From assembly GCA_016703965.1 (NCBI GenBank), contig JADJBB010000021.1, positions 806,001-870,000 of the forward strand: DNA of 64,000 nucleotides, written 5' to 3'. Position 1 is the first letter of the stretch; each line of letters begins with the position of its first letter. This DNA comes from Acidobacteriota bacterium (GTDB lineage: Bacteria > Acidobacteriota > Blastocatellia > Pyrinomonadales > Pyrinomonadaceae). Below the pieces are notes generated by a model, which did not search any database, was not told where the DNA came from, and saw nothing but the letters and a program-made list of their open reading frames with translations. Shown piece by piece: positions 1-8,198 of the stretch. A program made the position numbers and the translations under genes.

Positions 1-1
1 T

Positions 2-673
2 CAATACTCGATAATCAACCGTGTTCCGCTCTCGATACACGTCGCCGAATCGGCGGACGAAACGGAACTCTTGGCTCACGGGACGGGATTATTCAGAGGA
101 TTTTACGAGCGGTTCGATCTTGAATGGGAAAGTCCGCGCTCAACGCCGATCGAATATCTGGAGCGTTTAGGTGTTCTCTCGGCCCAACCGCTGCTCGCTC
201 ATTGCGTAAGAGTTTCGTCGAACGATATCAAAAGGATCGAGTGGAACGGAGCCAAGATCGCCCATTGCCCGAAATCGAATGCCAAATTTGGGCACGGCTA
301 TGCACCTTTCGAAGCGTTTCTCGACGCCGGCATTGATGTCGGCCTCGGCAGCGATTCGGTAGCCAGCAACAATGTCTGCGACCTGCTGGAAGAAGCCCGC
401 TTTGCTGTCCTCGCCGCCCGCAACCGCGAAGGCTCGGCACGATTCATTGAGCCAAGGGAAGCACTCGAAACCGCAACGCTCGGCGGCGCCAAAGCCCTTG
501 GCCTCGACAAGATTATTGGAACTTTAGAACCCGGGAAACAGGCAGACATCGCTGTTATCTCACTCGACCATCCTGCTATCCAACCGATCGGTGATATTCA
601 TGCGGCCCTCGTTTTTTCGGCAAGTGGTTGCGATGTTGTTCGTACGATCGTTGCTGGAAACCAAGTTTTTTGA
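2..673 (+). CDS. amidohydrolase / SAH-MTA-type deaminase, C-terminal part
   Basis: The frame is open from base 2, so the gene begins upstream of the window and about 223 C-terminal residues are visible. The metal-dependent amidohydrolase fold is recognisable from HVAES, LLAHCV and the GLGSDSVASNN segment. In the TrzA/MtaD/SsnA group these supply the metal and substrate His/Glu residues and the late Asp. The family hydrolyses adenosine-type or other cyclic amine substrates. The closing stretch with LEPGKQADIAVI is the usual composite beta-sandwich domain. A TTG at 71 could be mistaken for a start, but the upstream codons continue the same conserved domain. The exact substrate cannot be told from this fragment. 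Confidence 0.8.
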   Translation, partial: QYSIINRVPLSIHVAESADETELLAHGTGLFRGFYERFDLEWESPRSTPIEYLERLGVLSAQPLLAHCVRVSSNDIKRIEWNGAKIAHCPKSNAKFGHGYAPFEAFLDAGIDVGLGSDSVASNNVCDLLEEARFAVLAARNREGSARFIEPREALETATLGGAKALGLDKIIGTLEPGKQADIAVISLDHPAIQPIGDIHAALVFSASGCDVVRTIVAGNQVF

Positions 674-684
674 TCTAAGCACTT

Positions 685-2805
685 CTATTTCACCTGCGGA
701 ATTTCGTATTCCGGCTTAGCCGCACCCAACATCCATTTATCGAACCATCCAACAATATGCTGCAAACGCTCGATACGGTGCCAAGGCTGGCCTGAGCGTG
801 AGAGCTCGTGGCCTTCGCCGGGGAAGCGGACCATGACCGTCGGGATCTTACGGTATTTTAGGGCACGGAAAAGCTCTTCGCCGCCGGCAGTCGGGGGCGT
901 GCGGTAATCGGCTTCGCCGAGGATGAACATCATAGGCGTCTGGATCTTGTCTACGTAAGTGATGGCGGAGCGTTTTTTGAAGCCTTCGTCCTCAAACGGA
1001 GCACCTTTGAACCAGCTTGGCTGAAACTGCGCGAAATCGGCGGTATACCACCAAGCCGCCCAGTCCGAAATATCGCGCTGCGAGACTGCGGCGGCGAAGC
1101 GGTTCGTTTTTGTAACGGCCCAATTTGTCAGCACGCCGCCGCCGCTGCCGCCGGTGATGCCGAGTTTTTTCTCGTCGATATAGCCGCGTTTTATCACCTC
1201 ATCGACCGCCGCCATCAGATCTAAATGGTCATCGCCCGGGTAATTGTGCTGGATGATATTGCCGAATTCCTGGCCGTAAGTCGTTGAGCCACGTGGGTTT
1301 GGATAAACAACGACATAGCCCTTTGCAGCCATCCATTGGAATTCGTGATCGAAGATATAACCGTATGCCGCATGCGGTCCGCCGTGGATGTTGAGGATCA
1401 GCGGATATTTCTTACTCGGGTCAAAATCCGGCGGTCGCTGCACCCACGTCTGAACTTTCTTGCCGTCAAAGCTCGTGTACCAGATCTCTTCGGGTTCGGT
1501 CATGTTGAGCTTGGAGAAAAGCTTTTCGTTGATCCGAGTGAGCTGCTTCGGCTGGCCGCCTTTTTCCGATAAATAAAGGTCGCCGATCTTGGTTGGTGTA
1601 GAAACAGCGTAAACCATTTTCGAGCCGTCCGTCGTCAAGCGAAAACCGGAAACGGCTTGTTTACCAGTCGTGATATCGGCCAATTTTCCGTCGGATGCGT
1701 CGAAACGTCCTATATTAGCGGATCCCTCTTTGCCGTAGGTGCTCAAAATCGATCGACCGTCAGGTGACCACGCGATCCCGCCGCCACCGCCGCCTCGGGG
1801 CGGTGCCTGGTCGCCGCCGACTCCGCCGGCAACATCATAATCAAAGGCAGTGGTCAGATTTATGGGCTGGGCATTCTTCGCGACATCCATAACCCATAGG
1901 TCAGGCTGAGTGTAGGATTTTACCGGCTTCGACGGAGCGGATGCGACGAACGCGAATTTCTTGCCGTCCGGGCTCAAGGTCAGGCCGCCTACGCCCATAT
2001 CAAGTTTTGTCAGCAGCGTCGGTTCACCGCCGGACAGGGCGACGGAATAGACCTGCGTGCCCGGGTCTTCGTAATATGGCTCGGCGACGCGGTTGGTGGT
2101 GAAGTAGATCGACGAACTGTCCTTTGACCAGACAAAGCCGCCTTCGCTGTAGGGCCCGCTGGTGAGCTGCTTAGGCGTTGGTTTTTCTTCCGGGCTGCGT
2201 GGTGCGGCGATGACCCAAAGGTGATTTGGGTGCGTCGGGTCGGTGTAACCGCCGCCGTCGGATCGGTAAACGGCACGCGTGATGACACGAACGTCGCTCT
2301 CACGTTCGGCAGGTACCGCGGGCTTGCCTTGTTTGGCGAGATCTTCGGCGTTCGCACTGTTTCCGAAGGCGATCCACTTGCCGTCGGGCGACCAAATTGG
2401 CCCGCCCGCTCCGCGAATGACGGATGTGTATGCCCACGAATCGCCGCCGGCCATCGACAGCATATAAAGCTGAGGAGCACCGCCCGCCTCTGCTCCCCGG
2501 ACAAACGTTAACAACTTGCCATCCGGCGACCAACGCGGGGACGAATCGCGGATCCCACTCGTCAGCCGACGCGGTTCTTCTGTTCCGCTGGTTGAAACGG
2601 TCCAGATCGACGTGTCGTAGTTGGTCTTTGCCGCGTTAACGTTGACCTTAACGAATGCTACGCTCGACCCATCAGGTGATATTTGAGCATCGGCGATCCA
2701 GTTAAAATCAAACAGATCTTTTTCTGTGATGATCCGCTTCTGAGCCGAAGCTGCGACGGTGAAGATAAGAACACAAACCGATAGACGAACCAATATTTTT
2801 CGCAT
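685..2805 (-). CDS. S9 family exported peptidase (dipeptidyl-/acylaminoacyl-peptidase type)
   Basis: A 706-residue protein with an N-terminal signal peptide (about 21 residues, cleavage near AASA-QK), so probably periplasmic. The first ~420 residues hold repeated WSPDGK / LSPDGKK motifs of PD40/TolB-like beta-propeller blades. The C-terminal alpha/beta-hydrolase domain carries the nucleophile elbow GGSGGG (Ser near residue 553), the acid in GEADYRTP (near 631) and the His in GEGHE (near 663), so the catalytic triad is intact. The family cleaves short peptides whose access is gated by the propeller. The start is well supported by AAGGAG eight nt upstream of ATG. It converges with the amidohydrolase, with 11 nt between their stops. 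Confidence 0.93.
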   Translation of the reverse strand: MRKILVRLSVCVLIFTVAASAQKRIITEKDLFDFNWIADAQISPDGSSVAFVKVNVNAAKTNYDTSIWTVSTSGTEEPRRLTSGIRDSSPRWSPDGKLLTFVRGAEAGGAPQLYMLSMAGGDSWAYTSVIRGAGGPIWSPDGKWIAFGNSANAEDLAKQGKPAVPAERESDVRVITRAVYRSDGGGYTDPTHPNHLWVIAAPRSPEEKPTPKQLTSGPYSEGGFVWSKDSSSIYFTTNRVAEPYYEDPGTQVYSVALSGGEPTLLTKLDMGVGGLTLSPDGKKFAFVASAPSKPVKSYTQPDLWVMDVAKNAQPINLTTAFDYDVAGGVGGDQAPPRGGGGGGIAWSPDGRSILSTYGKEGSANIGRFDASDGKLADITTGKQAVSGFRLTTDGSKMVYAVSTPTKIGDLYLSEKGGQPKQLTRINEKLFSKLNMTEPEEIWYTSFDGKKVQTWVQRPPDFDPSKKYPLILNIHGGPHAAYGYIFDHEFQWMAAKGYVVVYPNPRGSTTYGQEFGNIIQHNYPGDDHLDLMAAVDEVIKRGYIDEKKLGITGGSGGGVLTNWAVTKTNRFAAAVSQRDISDWAAWWYTADFAQFQPSWFKGAPFEDEGFKKRSAITYVDKIQTPMMFILGEADYRTPPTAGGEELFRALKYRKIPTVMVRFPGEGHELSRSGQPWHRIERLQHIVGWFDKWMLGAAKPEYEIPQVK

Positions 2806-2866
2806 ATACGCTCCTTAAGTTATTCGGATCGAGATGTGGGTGGTACGTCTATCTCGTTAGTTTTGT

Positions 2867-3766
2867 TTAATTCGGCTTCGCGAGTGAGCCTTTAAGTTCG
2901 CTCAGAAGCTCGGCCGGTGTCCATTCGTTCCCGGGAATTATCTTTACGACCTTACCGTCGGGCGAGATGACCGCGGTTCGCAGGCTGTGGTTGATCTGCG
3001 TTTTGTCGTTGGCGTCAACTTCATATCTCAGGCCAAAGAAGTCGGCGATCTTTCGCACCTCAGCATCTGCCCCTACGGCCAACTGCCACACAGTGAAATC
3101 GGGCTTCGCACCTTTGCCCAAGTAGCCTATCCCATAAGATCTGAGCTTCTCCGGCGAGTCGTTTTCCGGATCGAACGAGATGCTGAGCAGCCTGATCTTG
3201 TCCTTAAATTCTGGATCAGTATTTAGCTGCAAGGCCAGATCGCTGAATGCCGTGGACATCTTGATGCAGTAATCCGGCAGCGGACAGCGTGAATAAATGA
3301 ATGTGATCGCCAGAGCCTTGCCGCGATAATCTTTCAACGAAAATTTTTTTCCGTCCTGATTTGTGAGTGTAAATTCTGGAACCTCTTTCTCGACCTGTGC
3401 AAAGTTCTCATTGATTTCGGGAACCGGTTGGCCGGGCTTTGCGGCAGCAATGATCCCGATGTTCTCGATCCAGTACGGTTCTTTTGCCGCATTATCAACG
3501 ACGAGATCGCCTTTTATTTCAGCTCCGGGCGTGAGCTCATCCCATGCCCAATCGGCATGGATCGGGAAGTCCATGGTCATCGGTTCCATATAGCCCTCGA
3601 CACGTTCATGATCGATCTTGGCTTTTTTGGCGGCCTTATCGACCGATACTACTTTTCCTTTGATCGGATAGCGTTTGGCCGAGGCACTAGCCGGGCCGGG
3701 ACCGCTCGTGCCTGAGCACCCTGAAAACACAAAAGCAACGAAAATCGCAATGATAAAAGCACGCAT
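2867..3766 (-). CDS. CusF-like domain fused to SCO1/SenC copper chaperone, lipoprotein
   Basis: A 299-residue lipoprotein; the lipobox ends at Cys17 (FSGC). Residues about 30-105 match the copper-binding CusF/CopC-like fold used for periplasmic Cu(I), with an MEPMTMDF motif like the metal-binding MxM of CusF. Residues about 125-295 form a thioredoxin-like SCO domain with a variant cysteine pair, CPLPDYC (five residues between the cysteines rather than three), and the conserved His in INHSL. SCO proteins deliver copper to the CuA site of cytochrome c oxidase or keep its thiols reduced. The fusion would place a copper acceptor and the SCO domain on one membrane-anchored chain; the transfer role is inferred. 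It lies 61 nt from the start of the S9 peptidase gene, on the same strand. Confidence 0.88.
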   Translation of the reverse strand: MRAFIIAIFVAFVFSGCSGTSGPGPASASAKRYPIKGKVVSVDKAAKKAKIDHERVEGYMEPMTMDFPIHADWAWDELTPGAEIKGDLVVDNAAKEPYWIENIGIIAAAKPGQPVPEINENFAQVEKEVPEFTLTNQDGKKFSLKDYRGKALAITFIYSRCPLPDYCIKMSTAFSDLALQLNTDPEFKDKIRLLSISFDPENDSPEKLRSYGIGYLGKGAKPDFTVWQLAVGADAEVRKIADFFGLRYEVDANDKTQINHSLRTAVISPDGKVVKIIPGNEWTPAELLSELKGSLAKPN

Positions 3767-3816
3767 TATCTTTAAGAATATATCGACCGCTCATATAAAT
3801 CGAGCACGGCCTAAAT

Positions 3817-6180
3817 TTAACGCCCGGTCGGCCGAAGCTGTTCGTCGTAGAGAAATCTATACATCCGATAGCTCGCCATTACGCGCTGAACGTAATCTTT
3901 CGACTGAGAATAGACAACTTCGGGAACGTACCGCTCCGGAATATTCGATCGCGAACGGTTGAGCCAACGGGTCATATTGTCTTCGCCTCCGTTGCAGCTC
4001 GCAACCACCGCGTCGGCTTGGCCGGGAAATGTTCTAAAGAGCGTTGAAAGATACTGCGAGCCAAACAAGATGGCCGTCGGCGGTGAATAGAGTTCGTCCT
4101 GTTGAAAATTGCCGCGGTTCAATTCGGCTGCGACCCGATTGGACGTGGTCGAAATGAACTGCATCAACCCGCGGGCCGCAGCGTTCGATTTTGCATCGGG
4201 CCGAAATCGCGATTCCTGACGCATTATCGCGAGCAGCAAACGCGGATCGACGCCGCGTTCGGGGGCGAATTTTAGCAGTTCTTCCTTGAATGGCACCGGA
4301 TACAGCATCTCGATCTGGCGGCGCGGCATTAGCTCGATCGGGAAATCGGCAGGAACTGAACGCCAGATCGGCTCGACGAACTCCATCACGCGATCAGCCC
4401 GGTCGCCGCGTTCGAATGCCACCAGATCTGCAAGCAACTTTTCTAACGGCAATTTTGCACGATCGGTTGCTGCCGCCTCGATCTCAAAAACAGCCTCGTC
4501 ATAAAGCCCGAGAGCTATGAACTTATCAGCTAAAGATCTTCCCTTAACGGCTTTCGGTTCGGTCCGATCGAGCCCTTTGGGCAATGGCGGTTCCGTGGAT
4601 CTTAAGACAGAAACGGCTCGTTCGCGGATATCCGCATTGTCCGAAAGCCGCAATATAGCAATGGCATTTTTTCTCTTCGCCTCGGCATCACCGCTGGCCA
4701 ACGCGGCGGAAGCTCTGCCGATGGCTTGCGAAAAAAACGGTTTTGCCGTTTCATTCGCCGCCATAGCTTTTAGGCGTTCCGTCGCCCGCCAGCCGTAATA
4801 TTCTCCCCGTCCGTCATTGATCGAGAGGTATGTTTCGATCGCCTCCGGGAATTTATTCAGCTTTTCGAGAGCAAAACCATTTAGAAACGTGACCTCGCTG
4901 ACGCTCGTTCCGCCCGGAACGGTTGCACCGCCGAGGTCGTTGAACGACTTAAGTTTTTCAAGCGTATCGACCGCGTTCTGCCATTCTTCGCGGGCAAAAT
5001 AAATGCGGGCTTCGGTAAACAGGGCGATCGCCTCGGGCGGTTTCCCTTTGAAAACATCGCGTATCTTCTCACAGGCTCTGATCGCGTCGGTGTCTTCGCC
5101 CTGGTCTCGGAGAATATCGACGATATTGAGGTACGCCCGGTCGAGCCGCTCGTCGTCCGGATATTTGTCGATGAAAAGCTGGTAACGCTTCGTCGCTTCC
5201 TTCGGACGCACAACTCGTCCATAAGCCGATGCCGCCTGGAGCAGAGCATCTTTCGCTGCCGTACTTTGTGGATACTGCTCGATCACGCGTTCGTACCATT
5301 TCAAAGCCTCAACAAAATTGGCCTGCTGGGCAAAGCCGCGTCCAATCTGAAAGACCGCATTCGCCGCATTCGTTCCGGTACCAAAGTTCGCGATCAAGGC
5401 TTCGTAATGAAGGCGAGCGTCCGCAAATTCGCGATTGAATTGATAGACATTCGCCCGCCGAAAATGCTCAGCCTCGGCAAGCGCAGGAGCCTTTTTACCT
5501 TTTTCACCACCATCGATGGCATCCAGATCGCGCACCGCGATCAGCGCAATATCGTCGGGCTGTGCGGCATTCGGAACGGAATCGAGCAGCGCCGCGAAAG
5601 CGTCGTGCGCCTGCTGTGTCTGCCCGTTTCGGAAATAGGCCTCGGCGAGCAGTCCTTTTGTTTCCCGGTCGGTCGCAATATCCACAGCCTTGGTCGTATC
5701 CCGAGGAGAACTGCTCAGGATCCTTATTGTTTCCCCATAATTCCCAACTTCGAAGCTGTTGCGGGCGAGCCGATAGACCGCAGCTTTTGCCGCCAAACTT
5801 TCAGGGGTGAACATTTGGATCTCATTCAGATAAATTCGTTCGAGGAGCAAATTCCCGGTCGAACGAGCGATCTGCGCAAGGTGTTTTAGAGCGTATGGCT
5901 TAAGTGGGGAATTCCGATCTGCAACCGTCCGGTATGTGGACATCGCAAGAGCGAGATCGCCGGTCGATTCTGCCATTCGGGCAAGCAGGTAGTCGTGATC
6001 TTTAGTGTTGAACGCGGCCACGTCGCTTGTCCGCAGGTTCAGAAGTTCCGTGAGTGCCGTGTCGTAACTCCTGGATTCTACCGCCTGCGAGATCTTTTTT
6101 TCTGCTTCGGCAATATTCTGCGAAAAGGTGAGGTTCACGCATAGCAGAATTAGCAGAGATCGGGCGAAAGAGCGTTTCAT
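3817..6180 (-). CDS. TPR-containing soluble lytic murein transglycosylase (Slt-type)
   Basis: About 787 residues from the ATG at 6180, which gives a clean signal peptide (MKRSFARSLLILL...). A longer frame to 6243 exists but would run into folD and lacks a leader. The bulk of the protein is alpha-superhelical TPR-like repeats (DALLQAASAYGR, ERLDRAYLNIVDIL) as in the U-domain of Slt70. The C-terminal domain has the SLT signature: catalytic Glu in MRQESRF near residue 655, then SNAAARGLMQF, and a helix with VVASCNGGEDN. The enzyme cleaves the MurNAc-GlcNAc bond to form 1,6-anhydro ends in the periplasm. It is divergent from folD with only 53 nt between them, so their promoters must be back to back. 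Confidence 0.92.
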   Translation of the reverse strand: MKRSFARSLLILLCVNLTFSQNIAEAEKKISQAVESRSYDTALTELLNLRTSDVAAFNTKDHDYLLARMAESTGDLALAMSTYRTVADRNSPLKPYALKHLAQIARSTGNLLLERIYLNEIQMFTPESLAAKAAVYRLARNSFEVGNYGETIRILSSSPRDTTKAVDIATDRETKGLLAEAYFRNGQTQQAHDAFAALLDSVPNAAQPDDIALIAVRDLDAIDGGEKGKKAPALAEAEHFRRANVYQFNREFADARLHYEALIANFGTGTNAANAVFQIGRGFAQQANFVEALKWYERVIEQYPQSTAAKDALLQAASAYGRVVRPKEATKRYQLFIDKYPDDERLDRAYLNIVDILRDQGEDTDAIRACEKIRDVFKGKPPEAIALFTEARIYFAREEWQNAVDTLEKLKSFNDLGGATVPGGTSVSEVTFLNGFALEKLNKFPEAIETYLSINDGRGEYYGWRATERLKAMAANETAKPFFSQAIGRASAALASGDAEAKRKNAIAILRLSDNADIRERAVSVLRSTEPPLPKGLDRTEPKAVKGRSLADKFIALGLYDEAVFEIEAAATDRAKLPLEKLLADLVAFERGDRADRVMEFVEPIWRSVPADFPIELMPRRQIEMLYPVPFKEELLKFAPERGVDPRLLLAIMRQESRFRPDAKSNAAARGLMQFISTTSNRVAAELNRGNFQQDELYSPPTAILFGSQYLSTLFRTFPGQADAVVASCNGGEDNMTRWLNRSRSNIPERYVPEVVYSQSKDYVQRVMASYRMYRFLYDEQLRPTGR

Positions 6181-6233
6181 TAGCCCTGATTTTAGCAAAG
6201 TTTCGGCACATACGTTAAAATCAAAAAATACAT

Positions 6234-7166
6234 ATGACAGCAAGAATTTTAAGCGGCAAGGTCATCGCGGATCTAATAAAATCCGAGGTTGCGAGTGAGG
6301 TTTCTGATCTTCGTGAGATACACGGATTTTCCCCGTGCCTCGTCGTCGTGCGTGTCGGTGAAGATGCGGCTTCCTCAGTTTATGTCGGCAGCAAGGTGCG
6401 AACGGCGGAGGAACTTGGCATCATTTCCGAGCATCTCCATTTTCCGGCTGAAACGACCCAGGAAAAGATCATTGCGGTCGTCGAAGAATTGAACGCCCGC
6501 AATGATGTTGACGGAATTCTCGTCCAGCTTCCGCTGCCGAAACACATCGAGGAACGCGAGATCCTCGAACGGATCGATCCTGCCAAAGATGTAGATGGCT
6601 TTCACCCGATCAACGCCGGACGTCTGACGCAGGGCTATCCGGCGCTCGCTCCGTGCACTCCGGCGGGCGTGATCGAAATTCTGAGGCGTTCTGACATTGA
6701 GATCGCCGGCAAACACGCCGTCATCGTCGGACGCAGCAACATCGTCGGCAAGCCGATGGCGATGCTGTTGCTCAAGGAAAACGCTACGGTCACCATTTGC
6801 CATTCGCGTACCAAAGATCTGCCCGCGATCACGCGGCAGGCTGACATTCTGGTCGCCGCGATCGGCCGCGCGGGTTTTATCCGCGCCGAACACATTGGCG
6901 AAGGTGCGACGGTGATCGATGTCGGTATAAACAATTTTTCCGACGCGGCGACAGCGAACGAGATGTTCCCCGCAGAAGATCTCGAAAAACGCCTCGCAAC
7001 GATCGAAAAGCGTGGATCCACTCTTGTCGGTGACGTAAATCCAAGGGATGCGATGGAAAAGGCCGCGAACTTCACGCCCGTTCCCGGCGGGGTCGGGCTA
7101 TTGACGGTCGCAATGCTGATGAAGAATACGGTCGAGGCAGCGAGGGTGAGAAGAAGATTAGATTAG
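6234..7166 (+). CDS. folD: bifunctional methylenetetrahydrofolate dehydrogenase / cyclohydrolase
   Basis: 310 residues, slightly longer than the usual 285-300. It interconverts 5,10-methylene-THF, methenyl-THF and 10-formyl-THF using NADP. Visible landmarks are the YVGSK segment with the catalytic Lys near residue 53, DGILVQLPLPKHI, PCTPAGV, the dinucleotide site VGRSNIVGKPMA and the closing TPVPGGVGLLT. Translation starts at ATG 6234, only 53 nt from the divergent transglycosylase. The TAG stop coincides with the first base of an inverted repeat that fills the gap to the next gene. Confidence 0.96.
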   Translation: MTARILSGKVIADLIKSEVASEVSDLREIHGFSPCLVVVRVGEDAASSVYVGSKVRTAEELGIISEHLHFPAETTQEKIIAVVEELNARNDVDGILVQLPLPKHIEEREILERIDPAKDVDGFHPINAGRLTQGYPALAPCTPAGVIEILRRSDIEIAGKHAVIVGRSNIVGKPMAMLLLKENATVTICHSRTKDLPAITRQADILVAAIGRAGFIRAEHIGEGATVIDVGINNFSDAATANEMFPAEDLEKRLATIEKRGSTLVGDVNPRDAMEKAANFTPVPGGVGLLTVAMLMKNTVEAARVRRRLD

Positions 7167-7230
7167 CCGCGGAAAAGCTCAAAGATACAAAAAATAGATC
7201 CTTTTTTGCGCTTTTTTGCCTCCTTGCGGC
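7166..7230. repeat. imperfect inverted repeat abutting folD stop
   Basis: The left arm begins GCCGCGGAAAAGCTCAAAG and the right arm ends CTCCTTGCGGC; they fold on each other through GCAAAAAAG-type words. The element starts on the last base of the folD stop codon and fills most of the folD-mazG gap. It belongs to the same architectural class as the other stop-proximal elements, close in wording to the CGCAAAG element at 37.4 kb. Pairing is imperfect, so this is one of the weaker members. Confidence 0.55.
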
Positions 7231-7240
7231 AAGTAAAAAT

Positions 7241-7540
7241 ATGAACTTTGAAGAATATCAAAAAGAAGCAAGCCAGACGGCTCTTTACCCTCGCCGGATG
7301 GAAAACCTCGAATACCCGACTCTCGGGCTGACGGGTGAGGCGGGCGAAGTAGCGAATATCGTCAAGAAGATCCAACGCGATCACGGCGGAGTTATTACCG
7401 ACGAAACCCGGCTGAAACTAAAGGACGAACTCGGTGACGTTCTATGGTACATCTCAGCCTGCGCCGACGAACTAGGATTGACCTTGGCCGAGATCGCCGA
7501 ATATAACGTTGGTAAACTGGCGGAGCGGCATGGAAGATAG
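7241..7540 (+). CDS. MazG-like nucleotide pyrophosphohydrolase
   Basis: A compact 99-residue all-alpha protein of the MazG/dUTPase-2 superfamily. The two acidic metal-binding motifs are clear: GEAGEVANIVKK near residues 32-43 and DELGDVLWY near 66-74. The superfamily hydrolyses nucleoside triphosphates to monophosphates and pyrophosphate, often as housecleaning. Single-domain forms of this size usually act as oligomers. It sits between folD and coaE on the same strand and is likely co-transcribed. The substrate cannot be inferred from sequence. Confidence 0.88.
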   Translation: MNFEEYQKEASQTALYPRRMENLEYPTLGLTGEAGEVANIVKKIQRDHGGVITDETRLKLKDELGDVLWYISACADELGLTLAEIAEYNVGKLAERHGR

Positions 7541-7588
7541 CCTTCGGCTACTAGCTTTCAGTTCTCAGCTATTTCGGAAATAATTCGA

Positions 7589-8191
7589 ATGCTCACAGTC
7601 GGCCTCACAGGCTCTATTGCGGTTGGCAAGTCGTTTGTTTGCAGCGTTTTTCGCGAACTTGGCTGCCATATTCTCGATGCCGATCAGACGGCGCGTGATG
7701 TGGTGGCGGTTGGGACCGAGGGGCTCAGCGAGATCGTCCGGCAGTTTGGCGGGGATGTTTTGCAAGCCGATGGATCACTCGATCGCAAAAAAATGGCGGG
7801 AATCGTTTTTTCCGGGGAGGAAAAGCGGCTTTTGCTGAATTCGATCATTCATCCACGCGTTTTTGATGCTCAAAACGATTGGATCAAAAATGTGGCTGCA
7901 ATGGATCCGAACGGCATCGCGATCATCGACGCGGCCCTTACGATCGAGTCTGGCGGTTACAAGCGCTTCGACAAACTAATTGTCGTTTGGTGCGAAAGCG
8001 CGATACAATTGGAACGGCTGATGTTACGCGATAATTTGAGCGAAACAGACGCCCGGAAACGCATCGCCGCCCAGATGCCGCAGGAAGAGAAAAAACGGTT
8101 TGCCCAATACCTGATCGACACCTCCCGCGGCTTCGAAGAGACCCGCGAGCAGGTGGTCGAAGTATTCCAAGAGTTGAGCTCCATCAAGTAG
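7589..8191 (+). CDS. coaE: dephospho-CoA kinase
   Basis: 200 residues, the normal length. The P-loop is GSIAVGKS near residues 8-15, followed by LDADQTARDVV, the family motif that binds dephospho-CoA. The enzyme phosphorylates the 3'-hydroxyl of dephospho-CoA in the last step of coenzyme A synthesis. The lid region with SAIQLERLMLRDNLSETDARKR is typical. It is followed after only 7 nt by the first peptide-binding lipoprotein gene. Confidence 0.95.
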   Translation: MLTVGLTGSIAVGKSFVCSVFRELGCHILDADQTARDVVAVGTEGLSEIVRQFGGDVLQADGSLDRKKMAGIVFSGEEKRLLLNSIIHPRVFDAQNDWIKNVAAMDPNGIAIIDAALTIESGGYKRFDKLIVVWCESAIQLERLMLRDNLSETDARKRIAAQMPQEEKKRFAQYLIDTSRGFEETREQVVEVFQELSSIK

Positions 8192-8198
8192 TTTTCTA

